The notes beneath the pieces were generated by a model. It saw nothing but the letters and a program-made list of their open reading frames with translations. It ran no database searches and was not told the origin of the DNA. From Guillardia theta CCMP2712 (taxonomy: Eukaryota > Cryptophyceae > Pyrenomonadales > Geminigeraceae), in contig NW_005434673.1 of NCBI RefSeq assembly GCF_000315625.1, forward strand, positions 1,168,099 through 1,232,098: a DNA stretch of 64,000 nt, written 5' to 3'. The translations under genes were made by a program, and so were the position numbers. Shown here one piece after another: positions 57,579 to 64,000 of the stretch. Every line of letters begins with the position of its first letter. The stretch's first letter is position 1.

Positions 57579-60500
57579 ATGAAGAAAAGAAGATCGTCTT
57601 CCGTAACAACGCTCCAAATCCTCTACACCTTCTTCGTTGCGAAGAGGATGGTTTTTGGTATTTCCTGTCAATGCATAGCTTGTGTATTTCTTGATTTGCT
57701 TAATAACAGGGGAGGTTTGCTCAACCCTGAGTTATGGGGAAGGTTTCGCGACATCGTCGGTAACTGCTGGCAGTCTAAAACACTTCTATATTCACGTGAG
57801 AATAGCATCGACATCTGCATTGAATCACTTCCTAACATGATATCCCAGTCTCGAGATGAATATGGAAATCCGGTGCAAGCGCAGAATCTGTCGTACCTTG
57901 CAACCTTTCGAAACCAAAACGGGCTGCAGTTGGAAATCCAAAGTAGTCCACTCAGAGGATATGTGAAAAGCGTTTGGATGAGGGAACAGGGATCAAGTTG
58001 TCAAACGAATGGGACTTTGGTGTCCGACCGTGGCAGCGGTGGTGGTACAGGCTTCAGAGCAACTTTTGAGGTCTCTGGTGGGGCAATAGTCAACATTTCA
58101 ATTGTTTCAGGAGGAGATGGATACATATCAAGACCGTAAGCCTTTGTCTGTTTGTTCTATCGTTCCCAATGAATGCGTTTCGCAGGCTTATTGTGATCGA
58201 ATCCGGGGGTCTGGGTTGTACAGGTTATCTGTTCGGAGTTGAAATCGAATCAGCTGCAGATCATGTTGTACCCTTTATCACAACCGTGTCTGGCAGTTAC
58301 CAAGTTGCTGTCTTTCTTCTTTCTCCAGGAGGAGGATCCATCACGTATTCAAACTCTTCTAGCCAACTCTCACCCCCAACAGTTTTGATCGATCAAAATG
58401 TTTCCAATATTTCTTTATTCACGCAGCCTTCCTTCCCTTACCGCAGGTATTCAAAAATTATGTTTTCTTTCCCGTCGCTGATGGACTTGATCATTAGATT
58501 GCGATGGGATGGAGTTTTTGTAAATTTTCCAAACTTCTTTCTTGGGTCATCAGCAGGGTTGGCAAGGGGCATTGTTGAAGTGGACATATTATTCCCTGGG
58601 AGTGGATGTACTGAGGGAGGAATCCTCAAGGAAAGGTATGATTAGAATATTTATATTCTGACATTGATACAGGCCATTAGTGACTCTGGCGATGGATTCG
58701 AAGCCAGTTTCACAATTTACAAGTATTTGAACTCAAGCAATCAGGTTGCACAAGGAATACATCGCATCGGTATTTTGAATCAAGGTTCGGGATACCAAGA
58801 GCAGCCACAGTTGTACATAGCAGCAGGGGGATCAGGTTGCCAAGATTTTAAGCTTCTTCCTCTTCTATCCGACGATCACGTTCAGAATGTGTCATTCCAA
58901 CTTGCGGCCGAGGGGTAAAAGAATGATTCACCAATCGATTTTAAGTTTGACGCTAATACAACAGGCGGGCTCGATTATATGTTGGAGGATCGCTTGCGCT
59001 TCAGACAGGCTCACAATCGTTGCCTTCTCAGCAAAAAGGGACGATCAAGGACATTGTCACTTGTTCTACAAACATGGAAACGTATTCATGGATTTATAAC
59101 AGCTCAGAAGGTAGACGTTATCTGACGTCAAATGCATGCCCTTCAGTCAGTCAGATCGATGGAGTTGTTCTAGGATATTTCATCAATGCACAAATGCCCT
59201 TATATCCAAAGATATCTTTGCATCCGTTTAGTTACGGTTGGCTTTCAAGTGAAACCAGGGGAATACTAGGATTTGCTATTGATGGAGTTCCCTTCGTGCG
59301 GTTGGATTATTTTCAACAAGTCAGAACCGTATTCGCAATAGATTCTTGCAATGGTATAGTTTCCGATTCTCAATCCTATTTCTATGTCGGCTACCCTCGA
59401 TGTATACAGGACCTTTCTTCAAACTCCGGTCACTCTCCTCTTGTCGGTTTTTTACTCGATGGTTTGCCTGCCTACGGACCGAATGATGTTGACGGAGTTG
59501 TCGCTTCGTCGTTGCAAGGACCGTACAAACTAGATGAATGTGGAGGACACATGGATTCTATCCATCGATTCTATCACTATCACATTGATAGTACCTCGCA
59601 AATCAATTGCCTAAGAGGTTGTCTTGACGAATCTCGGATCTCAAGCTCATACGTAATATTTGATCGGGAGATTCCATGTCTTGAGGAAAACTTCTTCAAT
59701 GACTTCTCATCTCTTGCTTCGTTCCAAACATCAAAGAATTTCAACACCGATGGTTTGCAACCTGTAGTCGGACAGGTGGGCATGCGAGCAGGTCAGTTTC
59801 ATACTTTCGCATTTGAATTCGAGCCGTCGCGATGGTCTACTTCTCTCAGCCTCAGCTGGAGTCCATTCCCAGGAATCACCTTCCCTGTAACCCTCGCGTA
59901 TAACAAGAACGCTCTCCAGGACTGCGACTACTCCATGCCATGTAAAGCAATCATGATGGAGATTCAGCCACGACAGATTTATGAAACTTCAAGTACAGTG
60001 TCTGGAATTGACACTGTGCAGGGTATAGCGGGCTTGAACCAATTCGATTTTTCTTCTTCGACTCTGAATTTTACCGATAATGGCTTCGTTGAAGGCTATC
60101 CGAAGTATTTCTCTCGTGCAGGGTACATGAGCATCCAGCTACAAGCATATGATGTCTATGGGAATTCAATAGTTGATGGAAGTCAAGCTGTAAGTCTTTC
60201 AACCCTCTCAGTCCTTGACACTGGAGTCATTCAGAAAATTCAAGGAGACCTGGTGTACTTAGAAAATAACATCTCCCAATTTCAGAAGCCATCTGACGTA
60301 AGATTGGACATCTACATCAGATCTTGGCGTTCTCAAAACTTTTCTTCCTTTAAAATCATGTCTTTTGATGCTTCTAATTTCTCTGCAATACTATATCCAA
60401 GTATTAACGGTAGTACGCTTTCGGAGTCAAACTATCTCTTTTACGTCGTTGGTATCCTCTATCAATCAAATCAGACCGTCAGCGCTTGGAATTCAGTATT

Positions 60501-63500
60501 TTCGTGGGACATCTACGTCCCGACTGCTGGTTTATATGTCCTCTCAGTCAAATCTCATCGATCTTTAGAGTTTAACGGAAGTCCTTTCCTGGCAGCAGTC
60601 ATGTCTTCAAATTTCAATTCCAGTACTTCTCAAGTTTTGTCGAGATACTTTTGGAGAGTGGAGCAGTTAATTTACTTTCGTGTTGTCGCGAAAGATCGAT
60701 ATGGCAACAACTTGTCGCTGTCAATTCTGACCAATGAAAATGGTCTCGATAACTCCACCATGAATCAGTTGAGTGCTCTCCTGTATTTGCAGACCAAGCT
60801 TGATACAATCTCTCGAAATTTCATTTTGTCGTCAGGCAATGCTTCGTTTTTCAGTTTAAGTTCAAATGAAATCTCAAATCCTTCACATTACGTTGGTTAT
60901 CAAATCACAGTAAATGGTGAATCAAGAAATATCACTTTTCAGAGTGACTCTCCTTTCTCGAATGAATATCCAGGAGTGGTCGTAACTGTGGATGTGCCAT
61001 TCACAGTGTTGCCTCAAGCTGGAGATGTCTACATCATCTCCAAAGCAGTTTTTGTTGGAAAGGATCCAAAAGCTGGTTGTGAGGTTTTTGACAGATACGT
61101 CAATGTGTTCCACGGATATTGTCACCGAGTAGAAACGCTTGGGACATACATTCTTGAAGTCAAATATCAGAATTCCACTGTTGGGAGACCTATCACACTT
61201 TACGTCGGTGCTGGCGTGCCATGCGCAAGCACATCAGTGGCGGCAGGGGCTGGGCTCTCTCTGGCCACCGTTGGGTATCCTGCATACTTCATGTTGAGAT
61301 CGAAGGATAGATTTCTGAATGATGTGCTTCTTGATGGCCTTGACTATGTGATCCAAGCTGACAGGGCTGGGGCTTTTGAAAATCTAACGCAGTACACCAC
61401 TCCTACCAGCGTCAACGGGATGCTGAGCACAAATTTTACTCCCTGGATTACTGGTACGTATCAAATGAAGATTGTTTTTGGGCAATATCTTGTCGCATCA
61501 TCTCCATACATCGTCAGAGTGCGTTCTGGAAGATTCTGCGCAGCAGCATCCACGTTTTACGGTCCTGGACTCACGCTTGCCTCAGTTGGCATCCAATCTC
61601 GTTTCGTGGTGGTTGCAGCAGATTCGTTTTACAACTTTGTCGATTCCTTAGCATCCATATCGCCATCCTGTGTCAGTGATGTATCAAATGAAGCTTGTTC
61701 TTTACAGATGTTGATTGGCAATCAAACGTTGCACTTCATGCCAACAGAACTACACCTGGATCAGTATAATGTATTCTATGAGACTTATGGTTGGAATGCA
61801 CGTTATGAAGTAGATATCCCGATTTCAATTGGTGCAACCTCCACGACATTTCAACTGAACTTGAACCAAAGCAATTTCCAAAGTCAACTTCCGGGCATTT
61901 ATGCAACTTATTACGCCGATGATAATTTTTCTCAACCTCTTTTGACAGCTCTAGAGTATACAATAGACCGGGTCAATTCTCAGAGTTCTGTCTGCACTTT
62001 TGGAAACTCATCTCAGTTCCCCTCGTCTATTGATTATCAGAAAAACTTCTCTGTCAGGTGGGATGGTATTGTGTATCAAGATCCAGCAACAACATACGTG
62101 TATGCATTTTCTCTTGGCCAACAAATTGATAGGCTACAGTTGTGGATCGATTCTAACCTGGTCACTGATCAGTGGTATTCCTTGGGCAGTCTTTATGTAT
62201 CAAACTCTTTCTTCAACTCCAAGCCTTATCCTCTCCTGAGCTTCCGGTTGGATTTTCGGTCAAACAGTTCTTTGTTCGCAGGAATTTCCATGACACGGAG
62301 ACTATCTCAAGACTCAATTCCTACCTTTGATTCATTTTTCTACCATACAACGACACAATTTCAATTAATTGTTGTAGGTCAAGCTACTGCATTTGCAGCT
62401 GCTACCACAGCATCTGGAAGCTCGTTGACCTTGTCCACAGCTGGAGTATCATCGCAGATTACCATCACTGCAAGAGATGACCTTTATCACGAGCTAATAT
62501 TTGACTCCAACATCCAACAGATTGTGTTTTCTGCCAAGACAGGGGTGGATAGTGGAGGTCTATCGGCGACGTACTATTCGGATTCGAACTTGAAGTCTCC
62601 TGTTGTGACGAGACAACGACAGGTTGTTCAGCCACTTGCCGGTTATGCCAGTCTCACAAGACCGTTGAGCCAGCCGAGCCCAGCAAGCCCCAGCACAACA
62701 TTGAATGTTGCTTACGACAACCTCTCTAACGAATGGATTCACGCTGGAGACTTCGCTGTCATAGCCAATGAAGTAATTGAAATTCTCTCGATTTCATCCT
62801 CAACGTTGGTTGTGAATAGAAATCTCACAGGAAATGCACAGGCGCACCCTGTTGGAACGCCTTTCAACACATTCCCTTCTATCAGTCTCGTCCATGTATC
62901 GCAGTATAGTGTCAGGTGGGACGGCTTTCTCAAATCACAAAATAGCGAAGTGTACACAATATTCTTCACAGGTGTGGGTATCAGCGAGCGTGTGAAATGT
63001 TGGATAGATGATTATCTTCTAATCGATGCATGGAGTTCACTGTCAGGAACAAATCTGAATGGAACAATATTTTTTAGCAGAGCATACGACTACTATCAGA
63101 TTAAGATTGAATATTCCAACAATTTTTCTCCAGGAGGTTTTACTTTGAAATGGAGCACATCTACCATTGGAATTGAAAGCATACCCAGTGAAAACTTCTT
63201 TCAAAGTTTACACTGGCTGGATAGTCAATATCCACCTGCACACAATCAGTATCTTGTCCCTAGTTATAACACTACAGTGAGTGGTTCTTATCAGACTTCT
63301 ATTGCATCCTTCATCACCGGTGGGCTATATGCAACATATTACTCGGATGTCGATTGCACTTCCACTGCTCTACATCGTGTTGACCCCGCGATCGATTTTG
63401 ATTGGGGCTTCTACAACGCTCTACCTAGCCTGCCTCAAGACGACTTCTGCGTGCGATGGCTCGGTATGATTTCACCTTCGTCTTCTGGGACGTACACCTT

Positions 63501-64000
63501 CGAAGTGAAAGCCTTGAATGAGTTGAAGCTTTGGATTGATGAAGGGCTGGTGTTAGACTTGTACGAGTCGAGTTCGAGAACAAGAAGAAGTTTTCCGTTG
63601 TACTTACAGAGTAATATCTTGTACCATATCAGAATCGAGTACAAAGCATATGTTGGTCTTGCAGCAGTACAACTTTCATGGAGATCTGAGGTCATTCAAA
63701 GTTTCAGTCTGCAATCTATTTCATATCAGACGTGCAATGTCAACACTCAAACGATCTGCTTTAACGTTGACGGTCCTATTGGTGGCCTGGGATACTTAGC
63801 AGGAAGGTTAATGATAAGGATGAACGGAGAGATCACTCAGATCGGAACATTCAATGTCGACATTTATGGCGCTGTGAATCAGATTCACAGTAATCTCACT
63901 GGGTTCACCTTTCCGAATAAATCGATATCTTTTGAGGACATCCTGATCTTTTATCAAGATGTAAACCAAACACAGGAAACAAGCATCACAGGAATGCAAA
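57579..64000 (+). CDS. Giant secreted filamin-like/YHYH/PA14 protein, open at right edge
   Basis: A few short exons with introns of about 40-53 nt lead into one exon from 58965 that stays open to the last base (over 5 kb, at least 1678 codons). The start (57579) is followed by a weakly hydrophobic LQILYTFFVAKRMVF. Order of modules: a filamin-type repeat (GEGFATSSVTAGSLKHFYIH, DEYGNPV); Gly-rich GGxGYxxxP repeats; a YHYH domain (GFLLDGLPAYGP, LDECGGH, HRFYHYHID; about 59450-59590). Further filamin-like repeats follow (GAGLSLATVGYPAYFMLRSK; GPGLTLASVGIQSRF; SSLTLSTAGVSSQITITARD). Three PA14-like modules begin near 61890 (GIYATYYAD, FSVRWDG), 62560 (GLSATYYSD, YSVRWDGF) and 63320 (GLYATYYSD, FCVRWLG). 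Many N-glycosylation sequons. Probably an extracellular or surface carbohydrate-binding adhesin; ligand unknown. Confidence 0.85.

Overview
The window reads as nuclear DNA of a eukaryotic alga. The best fit is a cryptophyte such as Guillardia theta. This is inference from four things: dense spliced genes whose introns are mostly 43-53 nt (GT...AG); N-termini that look like bipartite plastid or periplastid targeting signals (signal peptide, then Phe or a basic stretch); an alpha-glucan phosphorylase carrying such a signal, as expected where starch lies in the periplastidial compartment; and a microbial rhodopsin. All gene models were spliced by hand. Several close exactly: the LRR gene is 4812 nt, the tetraspanin 663 nt, the Kgd4-like gene 279 nt and the rhodopsin 726 nt, each a multiple of three with matching intron phases.

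Layout. 1-9 kb: an unassigned minus-strand gene running off the left edge, a divergent EF-hand gene, and a 1603-aa LRR protein on the minus strand whose stop lies 8 bp from the EF-hand stop. 9-19 kb: an O-GlcNAc transferase (GT41) with a signal-peptide-like start, a minus-strand tetraspanin, a MAD1-type spindle checkpoint gene, and a small Kgd4/MRPS36-like gene with a 35-bp tandem repeat in its intron. 19-33 kb: aspartate aminotransferase, a one-TM small protein, a plastid-targeted unknown, a pfkB sugar kinase with a targeting peptide, and the large glucan phosphorylase. 33-38 kb: GC-rich islands around a repeat-rich, probably lipidated protein, then a zinc-knuckle/RGG protein and a secretory acidic protein. 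39-44 kb: a bHLH-PAS-like regulator converging on a microbial rhodopsin whose proton-donor position is Trp. 44.7-53.2 kb: an LTR retrotransposon of the Ty1/copia type, young by LTR identity but with a deleted integrase core, inserted into a GC-rich island. 53.8-64 kb: a phosphodiester-glycosidase-like secretory protein, an acidic unknown, and a giant secreted protein (filamin-like, YHYH and PA14 modules) open at the right edge.

Two cross-cutting signals stand out. Three unrelated predicted secretory precursors carry the same hexapeptide LRLRGG shortly after the signal peptide. Four GC-rich islands share an unusual word vocabulary, including an identical 11-mer in three of them. C-rich CTACCC/CACCCC clusters sit just upstream of several gene starts. 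Simple-sequence repeats lie mostly inside introns.
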